A stretch of 64,000 nt of DNA from Mesorhizobium sp. STM 4661. GTDB lineage: Bacteria > Pseudomonadota > Alphaproteobacteria > Rhizobiales > Rhizobiaceae. Location: the NCBI RefSeq assembly GCF_000359125.1, contig NZ_CAAF010000004.1, forward strand, positions 62,001 through 126,000, written 5' to 3'. Shown here piece after piece: positions 1 to 8,799 of the stretch (the first letter of the stretch is position 1; every line of letters starts with the position of its first letter). A program made the translations under genes and the position numbers. The notes under the pieces were generated by a model. It had not been told where the DNA came from and made no database searches. It was given only the letters and a program-made list of their open reading frames with translations.

Positions 1-2178
1 CTCGACCGCTCTGTCGACGACGAACGCGAAATCGCGCTTGACCGCCTGGAAGGCAGACAGCTCCAGCTTCGGCTTGGTTTTCGTCGGCTTGGCCTTCGGC
101 TCGGGCACGGCGTCGACAAAGACCTCGAAACCGCAGAGCGGGCCTGAGACGTCAAGCCCTTCCAGCGTCCTTGGATGGAACTCGCCGAACGTGCCCAAAA
201 CGACCTTCGGCCCGAGCTTGATCGTGCCGGAACGGCCGGGATGATACCAGGCCGGGCCGCCGGCCTCGATCTGCAGCCGCTCGACCGGCGCGCCGCAGGC
301 TTCAAGCGCTGCGATCGCGTCGGCCTTGGCGTCGAACACGCCGACCGGAGCTGAATTGCCGGCCCAGTTGCGGCCGGAGCCGTCGAGCTTGGCGGTGCCG
401 CGCCTGATCCCGGCGGCGACGCGCCGCTGCTGGTCTGCACCATCGCCCTCATAGGTGCCCGAGACTTCGAACAGCGCGACATCGCCGATGCCCTTGTCGG
501 CATTGCGCTGCGCCGCCGCGATCAGGCCGGGGAGCAGCGAGGGCCGCATGTCGGACATGTCGGCGGCGATCGGGTTGGCGAGCTTCAGCGCCGTCTGGCC
601 GCCGCCGAACAGTTCCGCGTGTCTGGCCGGTATGAACGACCAGGTGACAGCCTCCATCATGCCGCGCACGGCGAGTGCGCGCTTGGCCGTGCGGGTGCGG
701 ATCTGCAGCGTCGTCAGGATTTTTGCGTTGACCGCGTCATGGGCGCCGAGTGGCTGGGGCGCGATGTTGTCGACGCCATGGATGCGCATCACCTCCTCGA
801 CCAGATCGGCCTTGCCGTCGACATCCGGCCGCCAGGACGGCACCTTCACGTCGACGATGTCGCCCGAGCCCTGCGGCTCGAAGCCGAGGCGCGACAGGAT
901 GTCGAGGCTTTCCGTTCTGGGCACCTCGATGCCGGTCAGGCGCTTCACTTCCGACAGCGGGAAGGAAACGATCTTCGGCGTGTGGCCGGCATAGCCGACG
1001 ACTTCGGTCTCCGTCGGCGTGCCGCCACAGAAATCGAGCACCAGTCTGGTCGCCAGATCCAGGCCGGGGACCATGAATTCGGGGTCGACGCCACGCTCGA
1101 AGCGGTAGCGCGCATCGGTGATGATGCCGAGCGTGCGGCCGGTGCGTGCCGTGGCGATCGGATCCCAGAGCGCGGATTCGATCAGCACGTCGGTGGTGCT
1201 CTCGTCGCAGCCGGAATGTTCGCCGCCCATGATGCCGGCGATCGATTCGACGCCATCCTGGTCAGCGATCACGCACATCTCCGGCGTCAGCGTGTATTCG
1301 CGGCCGTCGAGCGCCTGTACCTTCTCGCCGTCGCGCGCGCGGCGAACGACAAGATTGCCGTTGACCTTTTTCGCATCGAACACATGCAGCGGCCGGCCGC
1401 GGTCGAAGGTGACATAGTTGGTGATGTCGACCAGCGCGCTGATCGGCCGAAGCCCGATGGCGATCAGCCTTTGCTGCAGCCATTTCGGCGACGGGCCGTT
1501 CTTGACACCGCGCACGAGGCGCAGCGCGAAGCCGGGGCAGAGTTCAGGCGCCTCGATCGTCACTTTGACCGGCGTTTCGACCTTGCCGGAGATCAGTTCC
1601 ACCGGCGCGGTCTTCAATGTGCCAAGGCCGCTTGCCGCGAGGTCACGGGCGATGCCATGGACACTTGTGGCGTCCGGCCGGTTCGGCGTCAGATTGATCT
1701 CGATCACCGGATCGTCGAGATGGGCATAGGCGGCGAAGCTGGCGCCGACCGGCGCATCGGCGGGCAGGTCGATGATGCCATTGTGCTCGTCCGACAGTTC
1801 CAGCTCGCGCTCGGAGCACATCATGCCGTGGCTCTCGACGCCGCGTATCTTGCCGACGGTCAGCGTCACGTCGATGCCGGGAATATAGGTGCCGGGCGCC
1901 GCGAAAGCGCCGATCAGGCCCGCGCGGGCGTTTGGCGCGCCACACACCACTTGCACCGGCGCATTGCCGTCACCGGTATCGACGGTGAGCACGCGCAGCC
2001 GGTCGGCGTCGGGATGCTGTATCGCCGTCAGCACCTTGGCGATGACGAAGGGTTTCAGGCCAGCCTTGTCGTCGACATGTTCGACTTCGAGGCCGATCGA
2101 GGTCAGCCGCTCGACGATCTCCGCCAACGAGGCGTCGGTGTCGAGATGATCCTTGAGCCAGGAGAGGGTGAGTTTCAT
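1..2178 (-). CDS. pheT: Phenylalanyl-tRNA synthetase beta subunit (3' part beyond window)
   Basis: Beta chain of the alpha2-beta2 phenylalanine--tRNA ligase, a cytoplasmic enzyme that charges tRNA-Phe. The frame is open from an ATG at 2176-2178 to the left edge, giving 726 codons, so roughly the last 75-80 residues of an ~800-residue family member are missing. The N-terminus [18 protein letters not shown] and the following OB-fold tRNA-binding domain (about residues 40-155) are typical, followed by B3/B4 editing and B5 regions. The start overlaps the stop of the GFA-family gene as ATGA, so pheT is probably translationally coupled to that gene rather than directly to pheS. Confidence 0.97.
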   Translation of the reverse strand, partial: MKLTLSWLKDHLDTDASLAEIVERLTSIGLEVEHVDDKAGLKPFVIAKVLTAIQHPDADRLRVLTVDTGDGNAPVQVVCGAPNARAGLIGAFAAPGTYIPGIDVTLTVGKIRGVESHGMMCSERELELSDEHNGIIDLPADAPVGASFAAYAHLDDPVIEINLTPNRPDATSVHGIARDLAASGLGTLKTAPVELISGKVETPVKVTIEAPELCPGFALRLVRGVKNGPSPKWLQQRLIAIGLRPISALVDITNYVTFDRGRPLHVFDAKKVNGNLVVRRARDGEKVQALDGREYTLTPEMCVIADQDGVESIAGIMGGEHSGCDESTTDVLIESALWDPIATARTGRTLGIITDARYRFERGVDPEFMVPGLDLATRLVLDFCGGTPTETEVVGYAGHTPKIVSFPLSEVKRLTGIEVPRTESLDILSRLGFEPQGSGDIVDVKVPSWRPDVDGKADLVEEVMRIHGVDNIAPQPLGAHDAVNAKILTTLQIRTRTAKRALAVRGMMEAVTWSFIPARHAELFGGGQTALKLANPIAADMSDMRPSLLPGLIAAAQRNADKGIGDVALFEVSGTYEGDGADQQRRVAAGIRRGTAKLDGSGRNWAGNSAPVGVFDAKADAIAALEACGAPVERLQIEAGGPAWYHPGRSGTIKLGPKVVLGTFGEFHPRTLEGLDVSGPLCGFEVFVDAVPEPKAKPTKTKPKLELSAFQAVKRDFAFVVDRAVE

Positions 2179-2600
2179 GACTGTGTTCCGTCTGATGGCC
2201 TTGGCACGCTGGTCCTAAGATGTCTCGGCAAGTCGTCCGGCATGTGCAGGAAGGGAAGCTGCTCGCTGACATAGGCATGGTGCGTCGGCCTGAAATCAGC
2301 CGGCATGTCCATGGCGCCGAGCATGAAATAGATGTGGTCTTCCAGCCGCTCGTCGACATAGGCGATCGGCGAGCCGCAGATGCCGCAGAAGGAGCGCGTC
2401 ACCGGCCCGTTCTCGAACATCTTCAGCGCCTTGCCGGTGAAGGCGACCTGATCGGTCATGAAGCCGACAAAGGCCGATACCGGCGCGCCGCTGGCCCGCC
2501 GGCAATCGCCGCAATGGCAATAGCTGATGTGGTGCGGTTCGGCCAAGGCCTCGAACCGCACGGCGCCGCAGCGGCAGCCGCCGGCGTGCGGCGCTGTCAT
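2175..2600 (-). CDS. GFA-family (CENP-V/GFA fold) zinc protein between pheS and pheT
   Basis: A 141-residue protein of the glutathione-dependent formaldehyde-activating (GFA) fold. The zinc ligands are visible: CRCG near residues 9-12, CHCGDC around residues 31-36 and FCGICGSP around residues 75-82. Family members are small Zn proteins, mostly of unknown substrate, so a glutathione-formaldehyde role cannot be assumed. The ATG at 2598-2600 overlaps the pheS stop as ATGA, and its own TGA overlaps the pheT ATG as ATGA. It is therefore a coupled middle gene of pheS-GFA-pheT. A longer open frame upstream lies inside pheS and is out of frame with it, so it was not used. Confidence 0.88.
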   Translation of the reverse strand: MTAPHAGGCRCGAVRFEALAEPHHISYCHCGDCRRASGAPVSAFVGFMTDQVAFTGKALKMFENGPVTRSFCGICGSPIAYVDERLEDHIYFMLGAMDMPADFRPTHHAYVSEQLPFLHMPDDLPRHLRTSVPRPSDGTQS

Positions 2601-3682
2601 GTGCTCAATCCTCCGAACAGCGTCGGCATGTCGAGCGGCCTGAAACCGTAATGCGACAGCCAGCGCACGTCGGCATCGAAAAAGGCGCGCAGGTCCGGCA
2701 TGCCGTATTTCAGCATGGCGATGCGGTCGATGCCCATGCCCCAGGCAAAGCCCTGGTATTCGTCCGGGTCGAGCCCGCCATGGCGCAGCACATTGGGATG
2801 CACCATGCCGCAGCCGAGGATCTCCATCCAGTCGGAGCCTTCGCCGAAGCGCACTTCGCCCGGCCGCGACCGGTCGCATTGAATATCGACCTCGAGGCTG
2901 GGCTCGGTGAACGGGAAGAAGGACGGGCGGAAGCGCATCTTGACCTGGGGCACCTCGAAGAAGGCCTTGCAGAACTCCTCCAGCACCCACTTCATGTTGG
3001 CGACATTGGCCGTCCTGTCGATCACCAGCCCCTCGACCTGATGGAACATCGGCGAGTGAGTGGCATCGGAATCCTGACGGTAGGTCTTGCCCGGAATGAC
3101 GATGCGGATCGGCGGCTTCTGCCGCTCCATGGTGCGGATCTGCACCGGCGAGGTGTGGGTGCGCAAAAGCTTGCGCTCGCCCTTCTCGTCCGGCTGGAAG
3201 AAGAAGGTGTCGTGCATCTCGCGCGCCGGGTGTCCCTCGGGGAAATTCAGCGCGGTGAAATTGTAATGGTCGGTCTCGATATCGGGGCCTTCGGCGATGG
3301 CGAAACCGAGGTCGCCGAAGATCGCGGCGATCTCGTCGACGACCTGGCTGATCGGATGGATGCGGCCGCGCTCGGCCGGCGACTGCCGCACCGGCAGCGT
3401 TACGTCGACGGTCTCGGCAGCGAGCCTGGCGGTGATCGCCACATCCTTCAGCTCGGCCCGGCGTGCGGAAAGCGCCTCGGTGACGCGGTTCTTGAGGCCG
3501 TTGATCGCCGGACCCTTGAGCTGGCGCTCCTCGGCGCTCATCGCGCCGAGCGTCTTCAGCATTTCGGAGACCGAGCCCTTCTTGCCGAGCGCCGAAACGC
3601 GCACGGCTTCGATGGCCTGCTCGTCGGCCGCCGACGCAATGTCGGCCATAAGGGAATTCTCTAGAGTTTCCATATCGCTCAT
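2597..3682 (-). CDS. pheS: Phenylalanyl-tRNA synthetase alpha subunit
   Basis: Catalytic alpha subunit (361 residues) of Phe-tRNA ligase. An N-terminal coiled-coil arm (about residues 1-85) is followed by a class II aminoacyl-tRNA synthetase core. [10 protein letters not shown], the [11 protein letters not shown] segment, and [10 protein letters not shown] with [14 protein letters not shown] near the end (motifs 2 and 3) are typical. The start was set at the ATG at 3680-3682 ([10 protein letters not shown]), which matches alphaproteobacterial homologues; the frame stays open further upstream through the rplT terminator, but that extension is not protein-like. The stop overlaps the start of the GFA gene. 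It lies downstream of rplT but behind a terminator. Confidence 0.97.
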   Translation of the reverse strand: MSDMETLENSLMADIASAADEQAIEAVRVSALGKKGSVSEMLKTLGAMSAEERQLKGPAINGLKNRVTEALSARRAELKDVAITARLAAETVDVTLPVRQSPAERGRIHPISQVVDEIAAIFGDLGFAIAEGPDIETDHYNFTALNFPEGHPAREMHDTFFFQPDEKGERKLLRTHTSPVQIRTMERQKPPIRIVIPGKTYRQDSDATHSPMFHQVEGLVIDRTANVANMKWVLEEFCKAFFEVPQVKMRFRPSFFPFTEPSLEVDIQCDRSRPGEVRFGEGSDWMEILGCGMVHPNVLRHGGLDPDEYQGFAWGMGIDRIAMLKYGMPDLRAFFDADVRWLSHYGFRPLDMPTLFGGLST

Positions 3683-3703
3683 ATTCCGGGCCCGATGGGA
3701 AGC

Positions 3704-3739
3704 AAAGAAAAACCCGCGCCAGCCGTGCCAGCGCGGGTT
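3704..3739 (-). terminator. Rho-independent terminator after rplT
   Basis: Read on the minus strand, AACCCGCGC, a loop, then GCGCGGGTT and a T-rich run form a GC-rich hairpin starting about 40 bases past the rplT stop and just before pheS. It probably separates the rpmI-rplT transcript from pheS, which would then need its own promoter or read-through. Confidence 0.85.
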
Positions 3740-3778
3740 CCCCAAATCAGAATTGCGAATGCTTGGGAAGCGCTGGTC

Positions 3779-4180
3779 TTAAGCGACAGCGCTTTCAAAA
3801 GCGTTCGGCGTGGTGTTCTTGAGGTATTCGAGCGCGACCTTGGCCTTGGCCACGAGCGCGGCGAAAGCCTGCGGCTCGTGGATGGCCATGTCCGACAGGA
3901 TCTTGCGGTCGATCTCGATGCCGGCCTTGTTGAGGCCGTCGATGAAGCGGCCATAGGTCAGGCCGTGCTCGTGGGTCGCGGCATTGATGCGCTGTATCCA
4001 CAGCGCACGGAACGAGCGCTTGCGGTTCTTGCGGTCGCGATAGGCGTACTGCAGCGACTTTTCCACCGCCTGCTTGGCGATGCGGATGGTGTTCTTGCGG
4101 CGGCCGTAGAAGCCCTTGGCGGCTTTCAGGACCTTCTTGTGCTTGGCGTGCGAGGTGACGCCTCTTTTTACGCGTGCCAT
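3779..4180 (-). CDS. rplT: 50S ribosomal protein L20
   Basis: L20 binds 23S rRNA early in 50S assembly. The 133-residue protein starts [16 protein letters not shown] and has the basic N-terminal tail followed by the globular [16 protein letters not shown] region. It ends with a C-terminal extension ([12 protein letters not shown]) common in Hyphomicrobiales. It follows rpmI by about 95 bases. An AAGGAG Shine-Dalgarno lies just upstream of the ATG, immediately after a hairpin at 4199-4243 that may regulate it. Confidence 0.98.
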   Translation of the reverse strand: MARVKRGVTSHAKHKKVLKAAKGFYGRRKNTIRIAKQAVEKSLQYAYRDRKNRKRSFRALWIQRINAATHEHGLTYGRFIDGLNKAGIEIDRKILSDMAIHEPQAFAALVAKAKVALEYLKNTTPNAFESAVA

Positions 4181-4198
4181 GTCATGATCTCCTTAAAA

Positions 4199-4243
4199 GC
4201 AATTCCAGGAAATAGTGCCTAGCGGTTTTCCGTTCGGAATTGC
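4199..4243 (-). promoter_or_regulatory. Hairpin directly upstream of the rplT ribosome binding site
   Basis: Perfect 8-bp arms GCAATTCC (4199-4206) and GGAATTGC (4236-4243) flank about 29 bases in the rpmI-rplT gap. On the minus strand the second arm is followed by TTTT and then AAGGAG. The structure could be an attenuator or an L20 autoregulatory site, since L20 is known to repress its own operon in other bacteria. Function here is inferred only from position. Confidence 0.45.
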
Positions 4244-4274
4244 GTAAAACAAATGCGTGTCCGGACCGAATGCC

Positions 4275-4478
4275 TTAGAGGCCGTTCGGCAGAAAATTCT
4301 TGATGACCTTCTTGCCATCCGGTTCAGCCAGAACCATCGTGCCGCGGGCATTTCGAATGAACTTGTTGGAACGCTTGATCATGCCGTGACGCTTGCCGGC
4401 CGCAGCCGACAGAACTTTACCCGTACCTGTGATCTTGAACCGCTTCTTGGCGGCCGATTTGGTCTTCATCTTGGGCAT
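4275..4478 (-). CDS. rpmI: 50S ribosomal protein L35
   Basis: A 67-residue, highly basic ribosomal protein that starts [20 protein letters not shown], the L35 signature, and ends with [10 protein letters not shown]. The start has a GGAG Shine-Dalgarno. It is followed by rplT as usual. The common infC-rpmI-rplT order is interrupted here: a methyltransferase-like gene and a terminator lie between infC and rpmI. Confidence 0.98.
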   Translation of the reverse strand: MPKMKTKSAAKKRFKITGTGKVLSAAAGKRHGMIKRSNKFIRNARGTMVLAEPDGKKVIKNFLPNGL

Positions 4479-4553
4479 TTTGCTACTCCGTTTATATGCG
4501 CACGATCGCGCTTTTTGTTCGCTTCAGGCCGACCAAAGCCCGAAAAGCAAATG

Positions 4554-4590
4554 AAACCGCCACGGCATGCCCTGCCGGGCGGTTTTTTGG
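4554..4590. terminator. Possible terminator between rpmI and the methyltransferase gene
   Basis: Arms AAACCGCC (4554-4561) and GGCGGTTT (4578-4585) flank a short loop and are followed on the plus strand by a run of T. On the minus strand the tract after the stem is weaker (CATTTGCTTTT). It lies 3' of the ICMT-like gene at 4659-5300 and could end that transcript before rpmI. Confidence 0.5.
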
Positions 4591-4658
4591 GAACGGCGGC
4601 TCTATACGTCAAAGCCGGCGGCTGTGCAACACCTCAGGAGAGCGACGTTCTAACCCGA

Positions 4659-5300
4659 TCACGGGAAGCGAAACAGCACCGGCAGCATGCCCGACTGCTG
4701 CGCGCCGTCGATCAGTTCGAAGAATGGCAACGCCACCAGGAACACCAGGCCGTCCAGCAGCGTGGTCCGCAACAGGCGCGGCTTGAAGCTGCCGGTGTCG
4801 CCTTCCTCATAGAGCGAAAGCTTCGGCAAGAAGCGCGGCACTTTCGCCAGATAGGCCTGGTATGGCGCGCCGAGGACCTCCTTGAGATATCTCTCCTCGC
4901 GCAGGATGACAATGTAAAAAGCGCCCGCGCAAAGTAACCCAAAGCCGATCGTGGCTGCGATCGAGCCGATCTGTGCGCCGACGCCGGCGGCAGCCAGGGT
5001 GGAGAAGACATAGAGCGGGTTGCGGGTGATCGAATAGGGTCCGCCGGTCACCACTTCGGTGGATTTGCGTCCACCGATATAAAGCGTCGACCATAAGCGC
5101 CCGACGACACCGAGAAAGATCAGCAGGACGCCGACCATTTCGATCGTTTCGTGCATAGGCGTGTCGGGAGGGAAACCCGACTGGCCGAACAGCAGGGCCG
5201 CGAACATCATCACGATCAGAACGGCAAGCACCATCCTGCGCATATGCTGGTAGCTGCCAAGCCCGTGTTTGGCTTGCGCGTATCTGACTTGATTGACCAT
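4659..5300 (-). CDS. Isoprenylcysteine/phospholipid methyltransferase-family membrane protein
   Basis: A 213-residue predicted inner-membrane protein with about four to five hydrophobic segments. The conserved SAM-binding C-terminal pattern of the PEMT/ICMT family is visible: GGPYSITRNPLYVFSTL, then EERYLKEVLGAPYQAYLAKV. In bacteria these proteins methylate small lipophilic or carboxyl substrates, but the substrate cannot be told from sequence. No strong Shine-Dalgarno is visible before the chosen ATG at 5300, so a start at an internal Met (for example near 5243) is possible. It sits alone between infC and rpmI. Confidence 0.75.
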   Translation of the reverse strand: MVNQVRYAQAKHGLGSYQHMRRMVLAVLIVMMFAALLFGQSGFPPDTPMHETIEMVGVLLIFLGVVGRLWSTLYIGGRKSTEVVTGGPYSITRNPLYVFSTLAAAGVGAQIGSIAATIGFGLLCAGAFYIVILREERYLKEVLGAPYQAYLAKVPRFLPKLSLYEEGDTGSFKPRLLRTTLLDGLVFLVALPFFELIDGAQQSGMLPVLFRFP

Positions 5301-5352
5301 GTCGGGAATCCGATCGTCGAGGAACCTTGCCGCGAACGTCTGGCCAAGAAAC

Positions 5353-5380
5353 AGGCGTCCCGCCGATCGCCGGGACGCCT
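5353..5380 (-). terminator. Rho-independent terminator after infC
   Basis: A perfect inverted repeat, AGGCGTCCC (5353-5361) and GGGACGCCT (5372-5380), is followed on the minus strand by GTTTCTTGG. It lies about 65 bases past the infC stop and upstream of the ICMT-like gene, so infC is probably monocistronic. Confidence 0.75.
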
Positions 5381-5446
5381 TGCACCATGATTCAGGCGGA
5401 TTTAATGCACGTCCCCCAAAGCTTGCCGGTTTTGGAGCAACGGCGT

Positions 5447-5983
5447 TTAACGCGGCGCCAGCACCATCATCATCTGGCGGCCTTCGAGCTTCGGTTCGGC
5501 CTCGACCTTGGCGATGGGCGCCACCTCCTCGCGAACCTTGTTCAGAAGCTGCATGCCGAGTTCCATATGCGCCATCTCGCGGCCACGGAAGCGCAGCGTC
5601 AGCTTGACCTTGTCGCCTTCCTCGAAGAAGCGCCGGACGGCCTTCATCTTGGTCTCGTAGTCATGGCTGTCGATATTCGGGCGCATCTTGATCTCCTTGA
5701 TCTCGATGACCTTCTGGTTCTTGCGCGCTTCGGCCGCCTTTTTCTGGTTGGCGTATTTCAGCTTGCCGAGATCGAGGATTTTTACGACGGGCGGCACCGC
5801 GTTGGGCGATATCTCGACCAGATCGAGCCCCGCCTCTTCGGCGAGCAGCAATGCGTCGTTGATGGAGACATCGCCGCGGTTCTGGCCTTCGGCGTCGATT
5901 AGCTGGACCCGGGGAACCCGGATGTCACGGTTGGAGCGCGGCCCATCCTTGGTGGGCGCCGCTGCTTTGAAAGGTCTGCGAAT
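5447..5983 (-). CDS. infC: Translation initiation factor IF-3 (ATT start)
   Basis: IF-3 binds the 30S subunit and discriminates against non-canonical start codons. From an ATT codon at 5981-5983 the frame reads [18 protein letters not shown] and continues into [15 protein letters not shown] and [19 protein letters not shown], for 178 residues covering both IF-3 domains. An AAGGAG Shine-Dalgarno sits 9 bases upstream of the ATT. No ATG or GTG gives a full N-terminal domain; the next TTG would remove about 44 conserved residues. An AUU start is the known basis of IF-3 autoregulation in E. coli, and the same control is likely here. Confidence 0.95.
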   Translation of the reverse strand: MRRPFKAAAPTKDGPRSNRDIRVPRVQLIDAEGQNRGDVSINDALLLAEEAGLDLVEISPNAVPPVVKILDLGKLKYANQKKAAEARKNQKVIEIKEIKMRPNIDSHDYETKMKAVRRFFEEGDKVKLTLRFRGREMAHMELGMQLLNKVREEVAPIAKVEAEPKLEGRQMMMVLAPR

Positions 5984-6187
5984 GGTCGTGTTCTCCTTAA
6001 GCCGTTTCGTTCAGGGTTTTCAGTTCATATCCGTGGACGCGCCAATGCGGTGGCGCGCGGTCGGAGTCAATAGCACAGCCTTCTCAGGAAATCACCTGAT
6101 TGCGGGCCTGCACCAAGCAAAGAAAGACGACAGCACTTTTCGCGGGACCTCCGGCTGTGCCAAAAGACCGGCGTGAAGGAACCAGCC

Positions 6188-6952
6188 ATGACCCCTCCGG
6201 TTTTTCTCGACGTCGACGGATTGAGCATCGCCGCCCGGCAGATGGCAGGCGCCGCGCCCGGCATCGTCTGGCTCGGCGGCTACAAATCCGACATGCTGGG
6301 CACCAAGGCCGAAACCCTGTCAGACTGGGCGAGCCGGGAAGGCCGCGCCTTCCTGCGCCATGATTATTCCGGCCATGGCGAATCCGGCGGCGCCTTTGCC
6401 GACGGCACCATCTCGAAATGGCTTTCGCAAAGCCTCGCCGTCTTTCGCCGTTTCACCGAGGGCAAGCAGATACTGGTCGGCTCCTCGATGGGCGCCTGGA
6501 TCGCGCTGCGCATGGTCCAGGAATTGCGCAAGGCCGGCGAAAACCGCATCGCCGGCATGGTGCTGCTGGCGCCGGCGCCGGATTTCACCGCCGAGCTGGT
6601 CGAACCGGTGCTGACCGAGGCGCAGAAGCGCGATCTCAGGGAAAAGGGGTTTTTCGAGGAGCCATCGGACTATTCCGCCGAGCCTTATATCTACACGCGC
6701 GCACTGATCGAGGACGGACGCAACAACCTGACGATGACCGGGCCGATCGACACGCACTGCCCGGTCCACATATTGCAAGGTCTGGCCGATCCCGACGTGC
6801 CGTCAAGCCATGCGCTGAAACTGGTCGGCCTGCTGCCAGCCGACGACGTCACGCTCTCGCTGATCCCCGGCGGCGACCACCGCCTGTCGCGACCGCGGGA
6901 TCTCGACATGCTGGTGCGGGCGGTGGACGCCATGGCGCGGCGGGCAGGTTAG
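6188..6952 (+). CDS. Alpha/beta hydrolase
   Basis: A 254-residue serine hydrolase of the alpha/beta fold. The nucleophile elbow GSSMG (residues 98-102, Ser100), the acid region QGLADPDVP and the catalytic His in GGDHRLSRP are all present, as is the HDYSGHGESGG segment after strand 4. The architecture resembles ABHD10-type small esterases/thioesterases; the substrate is unknown. ATG 6188 was chosen because AAGGA lies about 7 bases upstream. Three bases separate it from benE, suggesting co-transcription. Confidence 0.85.
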   Translation: MTPPVFLDVDGLSIAARQMAGAAPGIVWLGGYKSDMLGTKAETLSDWASREGRAFLRHDYSGHGESGGAFADGTISKWLSQSLAVFRRFTEGKQILVGSSMGAWIALRMVQELRKAGENRIAGMVLLAPAPDFTAELVEPVLTEAQKRDLREKGFFEEPSDYSAEPYIYTRALIEDGRNNLTMTGPIDTHCPVHILQGLADPDVPSSHALKLVGLLPADDVTLSLIPGGDHRLSRPRDLDMLVRAVDAMARRAG

Positions 6953-6955
6953 GCT

Positions 6956-8098
6956 ATGCGCATTTCCATTCCGATATCCGCCTTCGTCGCGGCGATCGTC
7001 GGCTTCGGCGGCACGCTGGCCATCGTGATCGCCGCCGCCAAGGCGGTCGGCGCCACGCAGATCGAGACCGCAAGCTGGGTGACGGCACTCTGCCTGGCCA
7101 TGGCAATCGAGAGCCTGTGGCTGTCATGGCGCACAAAAATGCCCATCATCACCGCCTGGTCGACGCCGGGCCTAGCCCTGATCGCGGCATCGAGCGGTTT
7201 CTCGATGGGAGAGGCGGTCGGAGCCTTCATCGTCACCGGTATCCTGCTGATCGCCACCGGCCTGTTCGGGCCGTTGACCCGGCTGATCGCCAGGATACCG
7301 GCTTCGGTCGCCTCGGGCATGCTGGCCGGCATTCTCGTCAGTTTCGCCACAAATGCGGTGAAGGCCATTCCCGCCGATCCCCGGCTGATCCTGCCGCTGA
7401 TCGCGGCCTTCTTCGTCATCAGGCTGTTCAATCCGGCGCTTTCGGTTCTCGCGGTGCTGATCGGCGGCGGCTTCGCCGCCTTCCTCACCGGCCGGGTCGG
7501 CGGCCTGCCGACGCCGGAATTGTCGACCCTGACGCTGGTTGCGCCACATTTCTCCGTCACGGCGCTGATCGGGCTCGCCCTGCCGCTCTACCTCGTCACC
7601 ATGGCCTCGCAGAACCTGTCCGGCCTCGCCGTGCTGAGGGCCGCCGGCTACCATCCCGAACCCGGCCCGCTGATCGGCGTCACCGGCCTGTTTTCGCTGC
7701 TGACGGCGCCGCTCGGCGCCTCGACCACCAATCTGGCGGCAATCTCGGCGGCGATCTGCACCGGGCCGGACGTGCATCCCGACCCCGCCGAGCGCTGGAA
7801 GACCGGGCCCTTCTATGCGCTTGCCTATCTCGTCTTCGCCCTGTTCGGCGCCTCGCTGGTGGCGATCTTCGCCGTGCTGCCGCAGAGCCTGATCGTGCTG
7901 GTCGCCGGGCTGGCGCTGATGGCGCCGCTCGCCAACGCGCTGTCGATCGCGCTCAAGGAAGAAAGCCAGCGCATGGCCGCCACCGTCACCTTCGCCGTCA
8001 CTGCCTCGGGGCTGACGCTGTTCGGCGTCGGCGCGGCGTTTTGGGGCCTGGTCGCCGGCCTGGTCGTGCTTTTCCTCGAAATGCTCAAAAGGCGATAA
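6956..8098 (+). CDS. BenE-family transporter (benzoate/H+ symporter type)
   Basis: A 380-residue polytopic membrane protein with about 11-12 hydrophobic segments. It matches the BenE family in overall pattern, with AWSTPGLALIA near residue 70 and NLSGLAVLRAAGY near residue 222, then TAPLGASTTNLAAISAAICTGP, presumably the substrate path. BenE proteins are annotated as benzoate:proton symporters, but no aromatic catabolism genes lie nearby, so the substrate is open. It starts 3 bases after the hydrolase stop. Confidence 0.87.
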   Translation: MRISIPISAFVAAIVGFGGTLAIVIAAAKAVGATQIETASWVTALCLAMAIESLWLSWRTKMPIITAWSTPGLALIAASSGFSMGEAVGAFIVTGILLIATGLFGPLTRLIARIPASVASGMLAGILVSFATNAVKAIPADPRLILPLIAAFFVIRLFNPALSVLAVLIGGGFAAFLTGRVGGLPTPELSTLTLVAPHFSVTALIGLALPLYLVTMASQNLSGLAVLRAAGYHPEPGPLIGVTGLFSLLTAPLGASTTNLAAISAAICTGPDVHPDPAERWKTGPFYALAYLVFALFGASLVAIFAVLPQSLIVLVAGLALMAPLANALSIALKEESQRMAATVTFAVTASGLTLFGVGAAFWGLVAGLVVLFLEMLKRR

Positions 8099-8215
8099 TC
8101 ATTTCAGGCACTTGTCCGGTTTCGCCTGATATTGCCTTGAATCGCCGTTTTCCCCTTCCCATTTCGAATCCACGCAGCCGTATCTGGCTGTCTCCAACTG
8201 AAGGATTGGGAGAAA

Positions 8216-8698
8216 ATGAACACATCCGCATTGATCCGTCCGGCCTGGACGCCGGCGACCATCGCACTGATGGTGATCGGTTTCATGGTGTTCTGGCCGC
8301 TCGGCTTCGCCATGCTCGCCTACATCATCTGGGGCGACCGGCTTGACGGCTTCAAGCGCGACGTCAACCGCGCCACCGACGGCATCTTCGCCGGCTGCCG
8401 CCGCGGTTCCGACAAGGCCGCGCGCTGGGGCCACGGCCCGGCCCGCACCGGCAATGTCGCTTTCGACGACTGGCGCGAGAAGGAACTCGAACGTCTCAAT
8501 GAAGAGCGTAACAAGCTCGACGAGATGCTGGCCCAGTTCGACGAATACGCTCGCGAATTGCGCCGCGCCAAGGACCAGGACGAGTTCGACCGCTTCATGG
8601 CGAACCGCAACAAGTCGACGGCGCCGACGAAGACCGATCCGAGCAACGGAACGACGACCACCAAGCGTGGCAAGGGCTCGAACCTGCTTGACGACTAA
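8216..8698 (+). CDS. DUF2852 domain-containing membrane protein
   Basis: A 160-residue protein with one strong N-terminal transmembrane segment (about residues 14-38) followed by a charged, probably coiled-coil region (REKELERLNEERNKLDEML) and a low-complexity Thr/Lys-rich tail. This is the layout of the alphaproteobacterial DUF2852 family; function unknown. A GGGAG-like Shine-Dalgarno precedes the ATG at 8216. It is followed by a strong terminator. Confidence 0.85.
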   Translation: MNTSALIRPAWTPATIALMVIGFMVFWPLGFAMLAYIIWGDRLDGFKRDVNRATDGIFAGCRRGSDKAARWGHGPARTGNVAFDDWREKELERLNEERNKLDEMLAQFDEYARELRRAKDQDEFDRFMANRNKSTAPTKTDPSNGTTTTKRGKGSNLLDD

Positions 8699-8722
8699 GG
8701 CCCGGCGACAGGCCAAATCGTG

Positions 8723-8762
8723 AAAAAAACGGCGTCGCGCGAGCGGCGCCGTTTCTTTTTTG
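8723..8762 (+). terminator. Rho-independent terminator after the DUF2852 gene
   Basis: AAACGGCG and CGCCGTTT form a GC-rich stem followed by a C-interrupted run of T on the plus strand, 25 bases past the DUF2852 stop. Confidence 0.88.
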
Positions 8763-8799
8763 TTCTAGTCGTTTTCCTCGAATCGCGTATCGTCCGGCC

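Noticed and set aside
619..2274. Long plus-strand open frame of 551 codons opposite pheT
   Set aside because: It is a GC-driven shadow of pheT on the other strand; its composition is Arg/Asp/His-rich without family features.
3683..3745. Phe-rich leader (GFFFASH) in frame with pheS, suggesting a pheS attenuator
   Set aside because: The Phe codons are the U-run of the rplT terminator, there is no stop before pheS, and no alternative antiterminator was seen.
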